This document shows, piece by piece, positions 1 to 8,256 of a DNA stretch of 64,000 nucleotides (its first letter is position 1; each line of letters begins with the position of its first letter). Both the position numbers and the translations under genes were made by a program. The stretch comes from Mogibacterium sp. (GTDB taxonomy: Bacteria; Bacillota; Clostridia; Peptostreptococcales; Anaerovoracaceae): the NCBI GenBank assembly GCA_017512365.1, contig JAFWGQ010000010.1, positions 62,001 to 126,000 of the forward strand, in the 5' to 3' direction. The notes beneath the pieces were generated by a model. It did no database searches. It was not told the origin of the DNA and saw nothing but the letters and a program-made list of their open reading frames with translations.

Positions 1-1
1 G

Positions 2-280
2 GTGATGGCGAGAAAGGCTGAAGTCTATCTGCTCGATGAGCCTATCGGAGGCGTGGATCCTGCGACCCGCGACTACATCCTCAGGACCATCATTTCAAAC
101 TACAACGAGAACGCTGTCGTCGTCATATCCACTCATCTTATATCCGACATAGAGTCCGTGCTCGATGAGGTGATATTCATCAGAGAGGGCAGGATAGTGA
201 TGAGCGGCGTCGCTGACGAGATCAGAGAAGAGAAGGGCGAGAGCATCGATGAACTGTTCAGGGAGGTATTCAGATGTTAG
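2..280 (+). CDS. ABC transporter ATP-binding protein, C-terminal part (5' end outside window)
   Basis: This is the last 92 residues of an ABC ATPase; the start lies before the window. Visible are the Walker B/D-loop stretch LLDEPIGGVDPATRD and the H-loop region STHLISDIE, so the missing part holds Walker A and the signature motif. The protein would power the permease encoded next: its stop codon overlaps that gene's ATG by 7 nt, so the two are translationally coupled. The D-loop form and the membrane partner fit the YtrB/CcmA-like exporter ATPases of Firmicutes. The substrate cannot be told. Confidence 0.9.
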   Translation: MMARKAEVYLLDEPIGGVDPATRDYILRTIISNYNENAVVVISTHLISDIESVLDEVIFIREGRIVMSGVADEIREEKGESIDELFREVFRC

Positions 281-1080
281 GTAAATTGCTTAAATACGAG
301 ATCCCTTCGATGGGGCGCAAACTGCTGCCTCTTTATGCAGCATGGGCGGCCACAGCGATCGTCCTCGGGTTTTCTGCACAGTCTGCAGGCAGCAGATCAT
401 CATTCGTCGTAGTCATGTCCGGCCTTCTCTACGTGGGAGTCGCGATAGCGATCATGGTCATGGCGGTGATCCTTATAGTCCAGAGATACAGCCGCAGCCT
501 TTTGGGCGATGAGGCTTATTTCAATCAGGTGCTGCCGGTGAGCGTTGCAGCACATATCGGCAACAAGCTGATGTCGGCAGTCATATGGATGTTCATCACA
601 GTGCTGGTCGCACTGCTGACAGGTCTCATCATAGGAGTCTGCGCGATGATAGCCGGAGGCCTGAACTCTCAGGATATGATCCAGCTCGGTGATATAGACC
701 TCCCGAAGAATTCCGTGATCTACACGCTGGAATTCCTGATCCTGCTGATCGCCGGATCAGTCAAGACGGTGATGCAGATCTACACTGCAATCACCATCGG
801 ACACCAGGCCCGGAACCATACTACGCTTGCTTCGATCGGAGCATACATCGGAGTACTGTTCTTTGAGGGCACGGCAGGAAGAGCGATCGCATCAGTATAC
901 GCTCTTGCGGACCCGAAGTTCAATGCGGTCCTGAACGGATCGGAGGGTGCTTACGGACCTGACGGATACCTGAACTTCCATGTGATATTCATTGCAGGAA
1001 TAGTTATGGCTGCTGCATTCTCGGCGGTATACTTCTTCGTCTGCAGGTACCTGATGGAGAAGCATCTCAATCTTGCCTGA
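274..1080 (+). CDS. ABC transporter permease, multi-span membrane protein
   Basis: A 268-residue hydrophobic protein with about six membrane segments (roughly residues 17-37, 45-75, 103-130, 148-178, 190-210 and 235-258). No domain is firmly recognised. Position and overlap with the upstream ATPase make it the membrane half of that exporter. It resembles the two-component ATPase/permease systems of Firmicutes often linked to GntR/YtrA regulators, but no regulator is inside the window. It is followed by a strong Rho-independent terminator, so it is the last gene of its operon. Confidence 0.8.
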   Translation: MLGKLLKYEIPSMGRKLLPLYAAWAATAIVLGFSAQSAGSRSSFVVVMSGLLYVGVAIAIMVMAVILIVQRYSRSLLGDEAYFNQVLPVSVAAHIGNKLMSAVIWMFITVLVALLTGLIIGVCAMIAGGLNSQDMIQLGDIDLPKNSVIYTLEFLILLIAGSVKTVMQIYTAITIGHQARNHTTLASIGAYIGVLFFEGTAGRAIASVYALADPKFNAVLNGSEGAYGPDGYLNFHVIFIAGIVMAAAFSAVYFFVCRYLMEKHLNLA

Positions 1081-1105
1081 AAGCAGAGCGGATATGCTCA
1101 TACAG

Positions 1106-1131
1106 ACCGGTGCTGCCCGCGCCGGTTTTTT
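1106..1131 (+). terminator. Rho-independent terminator after ABC permease
   Basis: Stem ACCGGTGC / GCGCCGGT (one T-G wobble) with a 5-nt loop, followed by six T. It lies 26 nt after the permease stop codon. Confidence 0.9.
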
Positions 1132-1144
1132 CGATTGAGGAAGA

Positions 1145-1309
1145 ATGCCGGGAGAGGATATATTATACATTACGAGGAGGCAGACGGATGAGTATGAGGA
1201 TTACCTTGAGCGCTGTGATGAGCTCAATCTGAGACTGCTCGAGCACGACTCGGTGGATGTATTCAACAGAAAGGCGGACAGCGGATATAAAGTCTGCTTC
1301 AATTTCTGA
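1145..1309 (+). CDS. Small hypothetical ORF, 54 codons
   Basis: An ATG four bases after a GAGG sequence opens a 54-residue frame, acidic at first (DEYEDYLERCDEL) and ending VCFNF. Codon choice (GAG, CTC, CTG, GAT) resembles neighbouring genes. No domain is recognised. It could be a genuine small protein or the remains of a longer one. A second, 14-codon frame starting at 1188 has a better-spaced AGGAGG, which weakens the case for either. Confidence 0.3.
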   Translation: MPGEDILYITRRQTDEYEDYLERCDELNLRLLEHDSVDVFNRKADSGYKVCFNF

Positions 1310-1439
1310 ATGGCGTCTGACCGTATCAGCAAAAACCGTCGAGTTAAACAGGCATTTTTGATACAGAACAAAGCCGAATGACATGGCAGATATGGTATTA
1401 TATTAACGTAGTTTTACAGCACAGGTAACAGAGGAACTC

Positions 1440-4400
1440 ATGACTTATTCATTTGCAGGCCTGCTGGCCCTGATAATCACTCTGATAATCAATCATGATG
1501 TGCTCAGAAAGAGAGAGGGTGAAAGCATCATCCCGGCTCAGAAGTCTTACCGCGCCTTTCTGATCTGCACATGTCTGTATTTCGTTTCTGACATTATCTG
1601 GGGCATATTTTACGACCGGCATCTTCTGGCTCTGACATATGCCGACACTGTTTTCTACTTTGTCATCATGGGACTGGTCATACTGTACTGGACCCGTTTC
1701 GTTGTGGATTATCTCGAAGAGAACAGCCGACTCGACAGGATGCTGATGATCATGGGGAACTTCATCTTTCTGTTCCAGCTGATATCGATACTTGTCAACT
1801 TCGTGCGTCCTGTCTTTTTCTCCTTTGATGCCGACGGAGTTTATCATCCGGAGATCATAAGATATGTCACGCTTGCAGCTCAGCTGGTCATGTTCGCACT
1901 GACGGCGGTCTACGCTCTGTCAGTAGCAGCGAAAAGCACAGACTCTGTAAAGCGCAGACACCGTACGATAGGGATGTTCAGCGTGATCATGACGGTCTTC
2001 GATGTCCTTCAGGTGAGATACTCGCTCCTGCCGTTGTTCTCCATAGGATGTCTCCTGGGCATTTGCCTGCTCCACAGCTATTTTCTTGAGAATATCAGGG
2101 AGGAGTACCGCAGCGACCTTGAAGTCCAGCTGCGTGACAGCATAGAAAAAGGCAACTATTTCGATCTTTTGACCGGACTTCCGAGCATGACGTATTTCTT
2201 TGAGCTCAGCGAAGCCGCAAAGAAGGAGATAATCAGCAGCGGAGGGATCCCGTACATGCTGTACATTGACTTCAGCGGAATGAAGTTTTTCAATGTAAAA
2301 TACGGGTTCTCTGAGGGAGACAGGCTCCTGCAGGAATTCGCCCGGATACTGATCAGCCTGTTCGGGAGCGACAGGTGCTGCCGCATGGCCGGCGACCACT
2401 TCGCTGTCGTCACTCAGATGAACGGGATGGAGGAGAGGATCGAAAAGCTGTTCAGCGAATTCAGCAAGGTCAATGACGGAAAGTCTCTGCCGGTACATGT
2501 CGGTCTTTACTCTGACCTCAGGGGAGATGTAGAGGCCAGCACTGCCTGCGACAGAGCCAAGCTTGCGTGCAGCGAGCTGAGCGGTACATACGCATCGGGC
2601 TTCAGATATTACAGACGTGAGCTCAGCGACGATGTCGAAAAGAAACGCTACATCACAGAGAACATCGACAGAGCTGTAAGCGAGGGCTGGATCAGGGTCT
2701 ATCTCCAGCCGATAGTGAGGACAGTCAACGAGAGAGTCTGCGACGTGGAAGCACTGGCAAGATGGATCGATCCGGAGAGGGGGTTCATGTCCCCGGCCGA
2801 TTTTATTCCGGCGCTTGAAGAATCCGGACAGATATATAAGCTCGATCTGTTCATGGTCGACCAGATCCTCGGACTGATGAAAGAGCATAAAGAGAAGGGC
2901 CTCAGTATCATCCCTCATTCGATCAATCTGTCACGCTCAGACTTCGATACATGCGACATCGTAGAGGAGATCAGAAGCAGAGTGGATGCTGCCGGAGTCG
3001 GCAGGGACAGGATAACCATCGAAATAACCGAGAGCATGATCGGAAGCGATTTCGAATTCATAAAAAAGCAGGTGGAGAGATTCCGCAGCCTCGGGTTCCC
3101 TGTGTGGATGGATGACTTCGGAAGCGGCTATTCCTCGCTGGATGTCCTGCAGAGCATAAGGTTCGACCTGCTCAAGTTCGACATGAGCTTCATGCGGAAG
3201 CTCGATGAAGGCGAGGAGGGAAAGATCATCCTGACAGAGCTCATGAGGATGGCGACCTCCCTCGGCGTGGACACGGTCTGCGAAGGCGTTGAGACTGAAG
3301 AGCAGGTGAGGTTCCTCCGCGATATAGGCTGTGCCAAGCTTCAGGGATACTACTACAGCAAGCCGCTGCCATTTGAAGATGTGGCCGAGCTGCGCAAAAA
3401 CGGCCTGATCATCAAAACTGAGGATCCGGAGGAGTCAGGATACTATGAAAGCATAGGAAAGGTGAATCTGTTCGATCTCGGAGTCGTTGCCGAAGAGGGC
3501 AATGATCCGCTCCATAATACGTTCGATACCGTACCGATCGCCGTCATAGAGGTGAAAGACGGAAAAGCCAGATATATCCGCAGCAACCGCTCTTACCGTG
3601 AATTCGTGAAGCGCTGTTTCGGAGATGAACTGTACACCGGAGTGATAGATTTCAACGATCCGGCCATCCATTACGGCCCGGTGTTTCCGGCGGTCATAAA
3701 ACAGTGCTGCGAGAACGGGAACCGGTCGTTCTACGAAGACAAGATGCCTGACGGTTCTGTCGTCCATTCATTCGCATACAGGGTCTGCATCAATCCTGTC
3801 ACGGGAAGCACAGCGGTCGCGGTCGCCGTGCTCTCGGTCACGGAGCCTGATGACAGCACCACATTCGCGGACATAGCTAGGGCGCTTGCAGCTGACTATT
3901 ACAATATATTCGTGATAGACCTCGATACGAATGACTACATTGAATACTCCTCGCGTGTCGGCGGCGAAGAGCTCTCGATCGAGAGGCACGGCAGGGAATT
4001 CTTCGAGTCGGCAAGGCGCGATACGATGACGCGTATCTATGAAGATGACAGGGAAGCTTTCCTGAAACTGTTTACTAAGGAAAACGTCCTGCGCGAGCTG
4101 GACGCCCAGGGAGTTTTCACAACTACATACCGCCTGATCGATACCGGAAAGCCGATGTATGTCAACATGAAGATTACCAGGATGCAGGGCGGAAACCGCA
4201 TCATACTGGGAATCAGCATCGTTGATGCACAGATGAAGCAGATAGAGGAAGAGAAGAGGCTGAGACAGGAAAGATCGTCGCTCAGCAGAATAGCTTCGCT
4301 GGCTCCCGACTTTATCGTGCTTTATACTGTCGATCCGGAGACGGGGCACTATGTCCAGTACAATCCGTCCAGCGAGTACGAGAGCTTCGGTCTGGCTGTG

Positions 4401-4658
4401 CAGGGCGAAGACTTCTTCGACGATGTGGTACGTGATGCCCCTAAAGCGATAGACCCGAAAGACATGGAAAGACATCTCCGCGTTTTCACCAAAGAAAATG
4501 TGATGGAAGAGATAGAGAAAAACGGCGTCTTCATCCACAATTACGGTTTGCTGATCGACGGAAGATCAGTGCCGGCCAGTCTCAGAGCCACGCTGGCCCA
4601 TGAAGAAGACGGCGAAAAGATAATTCTCGGAGTGTCCATAGACGATAAAGAGAACTGA
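1440..4658 (+). CDS. Membrane c-di-GMP signalling protein: degenerate GGDEF, EAL, PAS-like C-terminus
   Basis: A 1072-residue protein. Residues 1-215 form about seven membrane spans. A GGDEF-type domain follows (about 235-390) whose signature reads AGDHF near residue 317, so cyclase activity is unlikely. The EAL domain (about 405-640) looks catalytically intact: VEALARW near 436, INLSRSDF, TIEITES, DDFGSGYSS near 557, EGVETEEQ and LQGYYYSKPL. It should therefore hydrolyse c-di-GMP. The last 380 residues hold about three PAS-like segments (near 685-790, 815-930 and 945-1070), an unusual position because sensors normally precede the output domain. The start ATG has GAGG 5 nt upstream. It appears monocistronic. 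Confidence 0.9.
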   Translation: MTYSFAGLLALIITLIINHDVLRKREGESIIPAQKSYRAFLICTCLYFVSDIIWGIFYDRHLLALTYADTVFYFVIMGLVILYWTRFVVDYLEENSRLDRMLMIMGNFIFLFQLISILVNFVRPVFFSFDADGVYHPEIIRYVTLAAQLVMFALTAVYALSVAAKSTDSVKRRHRTIGMFSVIMTVFDVLQVRYSLLPLFSIGCLLGICLLHSYFLENIREEYRSDLEVQLRDSIEKGNYFDLLTGLPSMTYFFELSEAAKKEIISSGGIPYMLYIDFSGMKFFNVKYGFSEGDRLLQEFARILISLFGSDRCCRMAGDHFAVVTQMNGMEERIEKLFSEFSKVNDGKSLPVHVGLYSDLRGDVEASTACDRAKLACSELSGTYASGFRYYRRELSDDVEKKRYITENIDRAVSEGWIRVYLQPIVRTVNERVCDVEALARWIDPERGFMSPADFIPALEESGQIYKLDLFMVDQILGLMKEHKEKGLSIIPHSINLSRSDFDTCDIVEEIRSRVDAAGVGRDRITIEITESMIGSDFEFIKKQVERFRSLGFPVWMDDFGSGYSSLDVLQSIRFDLLKFDMSFMRKLDEGEEGKIILTELMRMATSLGVDTVCEGVETEEQVRFLRDIGCAKLQGYYYSKPLPFEDVAELRKNGLIIKTEDPEESGYYESIGKVNLFDLGVVAEEGNDPLHNTFDTVPIAVIEVKDGKARYIRSNRSYREFVKRCFGDELYTGVIDFNDPAIHYGPVFPAVIKQCCENGNRSFYEDKMPDGSVVHSFAYRVCINPVTGSTAVAVAVLSVTEPDDSTTFADIARALAADYYNIFVIDLDTNDYIEYSSRVGGEELSIERHGREFFESARRDTMTRIYEDDREAFLKLFTKENVLRELDAQGVFTTTYRLIDTGKPMYVNMKITRMQGGNRIILGISIVDAQMKQIEEEKRLRQERSSLSRIASLAPDFIVLYTVDPETGHYVQYNPSSEYESFGLAVQGEDFFDDVVRDAPKAIDPKDMERHLRVFTKENVMEEIEKNGVFIHNYGLLIDGRSVPASLRATLAHEEDGEKIILGVSIDDKEN

Positions 4659-4730
4659 CAGCATCAAAACCGGGCAGTCATCGAACGGAAAAGGGAATAC
4701 GGCCGGAGAGCCCTGTTCATCATCGTTCTG

Positions 4731-4940
4731 ATGGAGCTCGCAGTCGCTGTGCTCAATACAGCGCTTCCAATGGCTTCCATCACCGGGGATATACAGACTA
4801 TCGATATCCCGATGAATTACATGGCGCTGTACATGAGGCCGGTCATATTCTCATCACTCGCTCTGATATACCGCATATGGCTTGACCTGAAAAATGCTGA
4901 AAAAGCCGGGCCGCTTGCAGGGTCTCCGTCTGATAAGTAA
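4731..4940 (+). CDS. Short two-span membrane ORF, possibly a gene remnant
   Basis: The frame encodes 69 residues from the first ATG, with hydrophobic stretches near residues 2-16 and 37-50. There is no ribosome-binding site at this ATG. The reading frame stays open upstream, in the same frame, right back to the TGA stop of the GGDEF/EAL gene, and that upstream part adds more hydrophobic residues (ALFIIVLMEL). It may be a decayed membrane gene or a tail once joined to the preceding protein. No family is recognised. Confidence 0.3.
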   Translation: MELAVAVLNTALPMASITGDIQTIDIPMNYMALYMRPVIFSSLALIYRIWLDLKNAEKAGPLAGSPSDK

Positions 4941-5055
4941 AAATCGCATATAACAGACAAAGTAGTTTCCATGACATTCAAGGAATGATACTGCGTTGCG
5001 GAGGAAAGCAGGAACGCAGAGGAAATACCGGCATGTCAGAGAGGATCGGGTAAAC

Positions 5056-5598
5056 ATGAAGAAATCGACAGACCGTATCAACGAAAACAAAAGAAAACTG
5101 ATCGCTGTCATGGCCGTTGTCCTGATGATGGTCATGTGCGCATGCGCCGGATCCGGCAGCAGCGAAGCGAAAGAAGAGCCTGAAGAGGCGCAGTCCCTGA
5201 TCACGCACTACGACCCGGACTACATGGTGCTGGTAAATTTTGAGAACCCGCTCCCTGAGGACTGGCTCGACAGAGTGATCCTCAGGACCACCATCAACTC
5301 CATAGGCGATAATGTGTTTGCTGAGGCGGGAGCCTACGAGGCATATCTCAGGATGAAGGATGAGCTGGAGAAGGAAGGCATACATACAGAGCTTGACTCG
5401 GCTTACCGCAGCACGGCTGAACAGCAGAAGATAGTAGACGACTTTACCGAAAAGTACGGCGCGAACTATGAGCCGTGGCATATCCGCTATGTCGGCTCTC
5501 CTGAGATCGCGCACGAGATAACGGACAAGGGGATCACCTTCGAGGAATACCTCGCCGGGACGAACACGGAGGACGCCGAAGCCGATGAAGCTGCATAA
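5056..5598 (+). CDS. VanY-like D-Ala-D-Ala carboxypeptidase lipoprotein lacking the central catalytic segment
   Basis: With the ATG at 5056 the product is 180 residues: a lysine-rich N-terminus, a hydrophobic segment ending VMCAC (candidate lipidation cysteine at 30), a Glu-rich linker and a VanY-type domain. The family motif SAYRSTAEQQ is at 115-124 and the closing motif EPWHIRYVG at 139-147. Family members have about 50 residues between these, with the zinc-binding SxHxxGxAxD motif. Here the sequence jumps from VDDFTEKYG directly to ANYEPWH, so that motif is absent. Catalysis is doubtful; peptidoglycan binding may remain. Transcribed with the next gene, which overlaps its end. Confidence 0.75.
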   Translation: MKKSTDRINENKRKLIAVMAVVLMMVMCACAGSGSSEAKEEPEEAQSLITHYDPDYMVLVNFENPLPEDWLDRVILRTTINSIGDNVFAEAGAYEAYLRMKDELEKEGIHTELDSAYRSTAEQQKIVDDFTEKYGANYEPWHIRYVGSPEIAHEITDKGITFEEYLAGTNTEDAEADEAA

Positions 5599-6127
5599 AG
5601 GAAGACCGGAGAATGAAGAGGGGAGGCCCGAAAAGGAGATCAGGGTATACGATCTGCTGGACAGCCTCGGAGTGGAGTATTACAGGATAGATCATGCGCC
5701 CGCGACGGGTGATGATCCTGATCTGATGGAGGAGATAGAGAGGGTCCTCGACGCGAGGATATGCAACAACCTTTTCCTGGCAAACAGACAGAGGACCGGA
5801 TTCTGCATGATGATGATACCATCTTACAAGAGGTTCAGGAGCAGCGACATCTCAAAGCAGGCCGGAAGATCGAGACTGCACTTTGCAGAGCCTGAGTACA
5901 TGGAGGAGCTGATAGACTGCACCCCGGGTTCGGCCAGCGTGATGGGACTCATGAACGACCCGGAAAAGAGGGTGCAGCTTCTGGTGGATGATGACGTGCT
6001 TAGATCGGAGTATGTCGGCTGCCATCCGTGCATAAACACCTCGAGCCTGAGGCTGCGGACAGAGGATCTCTTCGGAGTGATACTTCCTGCTATTGAACAT
6101 GACTATATACAGGTGCATGCAGAATAG
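5585..6127 (+). CDS. YbaK/ProX-type aminoacyl-tRNA editing (prolyl-tRNA deacylase) domain protein
   Basis: A 180-residue single-domain protein of the YbaK/ProX fold, which removes wrongly attached amino acids (typically Ala or Cys) from tRNA-Pro in trans. Matching elements are RIDHAPATGD, NLFLANRQRTGFCMMM, LHFAEPEYMEELIDCTPGSA, GLMNDPEKRVQLLVDDDVL and the closing CHPCINTSSLRL (GCHPxxNT form). The start codon overlaps the end of the VanY-like gene by 14 nt, suggesting co-transcription. A strong terminator follows the stop. Confidence 0.85.
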   Translation: MKLHKGRPENEEGRPEKEIRVYDLLDSLGVEYYRIDHAPATGDDPDLMEEIERVLDARICNNLFLANRQRTGFCMMMIPSYKRFRSSDISKQAGRSRLHFAEPEYMEELIDCTPGSASVMGLMNDPEKRVQLLVDDDVLRSEYVGCHPCINTSSLRLRTEDLFGVILPAIEHDYIQVHAE

Positions 6128-6130
6128 ATT

Positions 6131-6157
6131 AAAAAAACAGCGAAAGCTGTTTTTTTA
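6131..6157 (+). terminator. Rho-independent terminator after the ProX-like gene
   Basis: The arms AAAACAGC and GCTGTTTT flank a GAAA tetraloop and continue into a run of T. Confidence 0.9.
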
Positions 6158-6192
6158 TTGACTTTGCATCTGTACATGGTTAATATATTAAC
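6158..6192 (+). promoter_or_regulatory. Strong sigma-A promoter with Rex-like palindrome on the -10
   Basis: TTGACT (6158-6163), a 17-nt spacer, then TAATAT (6181-6186). A perfect 14-bp palindrome GTTAATATATTAAC (6179-6192) covers the -10. Its GTTAA-N4-TTAAC core equals the inner part of the clostridial Rex operator consensus TTGTTAA-N4-TTAACAA, and a rex gene lies at 62.9 kb. The promoter call is firm; the Rex assignment is inference. Confidence 0.75.
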
Positions 6193-6200
6193 GGTATTGT

Positions 6201-6232
6201 GGAAACTGGATTTGTTGTATCAGTTTCCTTTT
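6201..6232 (+). promoter_or_regulatory. 5' leader hairpin followed by T tract
   Basis: GGAAACTG (6201-6208) pairs with CAGTTTCC (6221-6228) across a 12-nt loop, and four T follow. It lies about 8 nt after the expected transcription start of the gene at 6259, so it may be an attenuator or a 5' mRNA-stabilising hairpin. Confidence 0.5.
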
Positions 6233-6258
6233 ATTGTGAAATCACAGGAGGTTTCAAT

Positions 6259-7386
6259 ATGTTATTTCAGCTTTACAGTGCACATGCGGGAATGCAGCTT
6301 TTCGGCTGGCTTCTCGTATTCTGCGGACTTATCCTCATGAACGAGCTCGGCCGCAGGACGAAGACCGGCGGAATGATCATCTTTGTGATCATCCCTGCCA
6401 TCCTTACGGTCTATTTCATCCTTGCTCATCTGGGCATGTTCGGAGGCGAAAACAACCCGACAGTAGCTATCATGGACGGATGGTTCCACTACTTCAAACT
6501 CTATGCCGCTGACATCGGCTGCGTAGGTTTCATGATGATCAAGTACAAGTGGGGCCTCGGAAAGAAGGAATGGTTCAAATGGTGGCCATGGGTCATCGTT
6601 GCAGCCAACATCATGATCGCGAACGTATCCGACATGGAATCCTTCCTCGCCGCTTACTCCATCACAGGAGACGTCAGCGGTGCATGGTGGGCATCCAATG
6701 AGGGCGTGTTCATCTACGGCGGATGGTGGAACCTGATCAACGCTATCGCGGGACTGATCAACATCTTCTGCATGACAGGATGCACATACCTGCTCACTTC
6801 GAAGGACAGGAACCAGTCTGACATGATCTGGCCGGATATGACCATCTGGTTCATCATCGCATACGATGTATGGAACTTCGAGTACACTTACCTCAATCTT
6901 CCTACGCATTCGTGGTACTGCGGTGTCGCTCTGCTCCTCGCTCCTACATTCGCGAACGCGCTGTGGAACAAGGGCGGATGGATCCAGAACCGCGCCAACA
7001 CACTTGCTATCTGGTGCATGTGGGCACAGGTCGTTCCTGCGTTCCAGCTCTCCAGCAGATTCGCTGCAGCTCTTCCGTCGGTATACGGCGGAGCTGCACA
7101 GGCGGGCATCACTGCTTACGACCTGTATAAGCCGGCTATCGAGCTCTACAAGGCTGGCCAGGGCAAGACTGCTCAGGCAGGACAGATCATCGCTGACATG
7201 GGCATCACCGCCGACCCGAGAGCACAGGGCGTCATCGCCATACTGGCACTCGTTATCAATGTCGTGGTAATGGCGTTCATCATCCAGCGCTCCATAAAGA
7301 TGGGCAGGAACCCTTACAGCAACTGCGTCTGGGAAGGAACAAAGGACTTCGAGGAAGCTATGGAAAGAGCCGAGCAGCCAGCATAG
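6259..7386 (+). CDS. Multi-span membrane protein, probably DUF5692 family
   Basis: A 375-residue integral membrane protein with about eight to nine spans and many Trp-rich turns (KKEWFKWWPW, YGGWWNLINA). The start ATG at 6259 has AGGAGG seven bases upstream; an in-frame ATG at 6199 precedes this site and is unlikely. The overall form recalls the uncharacterised DUF5692 family; this is from memory of the family and not checked. The strong promoter, good Shine-Dalgarno site and optimised codons suggest high expression. If the Rex-like site is real, it would be expressed when NADH is high. No enzymatic motif is evident. Confidence 0.7.
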   Translation: MLFQLYSAHAGMQLFGWLLVFCGLILMNELGRRTKTGGMIIFVIIPAILTVYFILAHLGMFGGENNPTVAIMDGWFHYFKLYAADIGCVGFMMIKYKWGLGKKEWFKWWPWVIVAANIMIANVSDMESFLAAYSITGDVSGAWWASNEGVFIYGGWWNLINAIAGLINIFCMTGCTYLLTSKDRNQSDMIWPDMTIWFIIAYDVWNFEYTYLNLPTHSWYCGVALLLAPTFANALWNKGGWIQNRANTLAIWCMWAQVVPAFQLSSRFAAALPSVYGGAAQAGITAYDLYKPAIELYKAGQGKTAQAGQIIADMGITADPRAQGVIAILALVINVVVMAFIIQRSIKMGRNPYSNCVWEGTKDFEEAMERAEQPA

Positions 7387-7404
7387 GTACATTCCATACG
7401 AAAG

Positions 7405-7476
7405 CGGCCGGGGGGACAGACCCCCTGACCAACAAACGATCAAAAATCCGGCCAGGGGGTCTGTCCCCCTGGCCGG
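7405..7476 (-). repeat. REP-like pair of inverted GGGGG hairpins; right arm is a minus-strand terminator
   Basis: Two 26-nt arms (7405-7430 and 7450-7475) are inverted copies of each other with two differences. Each arm is itself a hairpin; the right one is perfect (CCGGCCAGGGGG, loop TCTGT, CCCCCTGGCCGG; 7448-7476) and reads into ATTTTT on the minus strand at 7442-7447. It therefore ends transcripts of the minus-strand gene at 7507. The layout resembles the paired units of bacterial REP elements. Confidence 0.75.
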
Positions 7477-7506
7477 TTCCCGTCTGGCAGATTTTGGCCG
7501 GTGCGT

Positions 7507-8106
7507 TTATTCGCCGGCGGCGTCGTCGTTCAGATACTGCTCGTATGCTTTTGCGACAGGGATGTCCTTGATGGCCCTTACAGAAAGGAAGCTGAGCATC
7601 AGGGCCATGGAGCCCATGACGACGCCGGCGATGAACAACACCGGTGAGAAGCCGTCCGAGGTGGACAGCCACAATATCAGTATCGCGCCGGCCCAGCATG
7701 AGACGGCGATGATGCCGTACGCGACCGCCTGACCGCAGACGTTTTTAAGCGTCGGGCATACGAGCCGGCGAAGAGCCAGTATGTCTTCGGGATAGTTATC
7801 GGGAATGTCGAAATCCGGATCATCTATGGCGGCGCGTATCTTTTCGGCGGCCTCTCCGACCTGTTTTGCATCCTCCTGATAAAACAGCTTCGCCGCCCAG
7901 AATCCCAGGCTCCACATGCCTATGAAAAGACACTTGAAAAAGGGCTTGCCGAAGATGATCCCCAGAAGGCACAGCGCGACGCACGCGACCGCGCAGCCTA
8001 TGTATACCTTCGAGACCTTTGCCTCCATGTCTCCGTATTTTCTGACCTGTTCGAAAACGAATTCCTCGTATCTGTGATCTCTGGCTTCTCTTTCCCTGCT
8101 GTCCAT
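7507..8106 (-). CDS. Hypothetical four-span membrane protein
   Basis: From the ATG at 8106 (GAGGCGG seven bases upstream) the product has 199 residues: a charged N-terminus (MDSREREARDHRYEE), two membrane spans, a soluble loop rich in Asp and Glu, and two further spans near the C-terminus. The frame is open 27 codons further upstream, but without a ribosome-binding site. No family is recognised. It stands alone between the cysK terminator and the REP-like terminator. Confidence 0.65.
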   Translation of the reverse strand: MDSREREARDHRYEEFVFEQVRKYGDMEAKVSKVYIGCAVACVALCLLGIIFGKPFFKCLFIGMWSLGFWAAKLFYQEDAKQVGEAAEKIRAAIDDPDFDIPDNYPEDILALRRLVCPTLKNVCGQAVAYGIIAVSCWAGAILILWLSTSDGFSPVLFIAGVVMGSMALMLSFLSVRAIKDIPVAKAYEQYLNDDAAGE

Positions 8107-8192
8107 TTTGCCGCCTCTGTAAATCATAAAATGCTTCGCATAAACTTGTCTCACCTGTAATTGACCACATATCGCTGAAAAATACAAGAAAG

Positions 8193-8223
8193 AAAAAGAC
8201 GCGCCGCCGTATGAGGCAGCGCG
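8193..8223 (-). terminator. Rho-independent terminator of cysK
   Basis: On the minus strand CGCGCTGCC pairs with GGCGGCGCG (one wobble) around a 6-nt loop, followed by TCTTTTT. Confidence 0.85.
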
Positions 8224-8256
8224 CCGAAGAGCCTTTCAGGCCGGATATCTGCATGC

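Noticed and set aside
1188..1232. 14-codon ORF with good AGGAGG spacing
   Set aside because: Too short to support as a protein without conservation; mentioned only as a competitor of the 54-codon frame.
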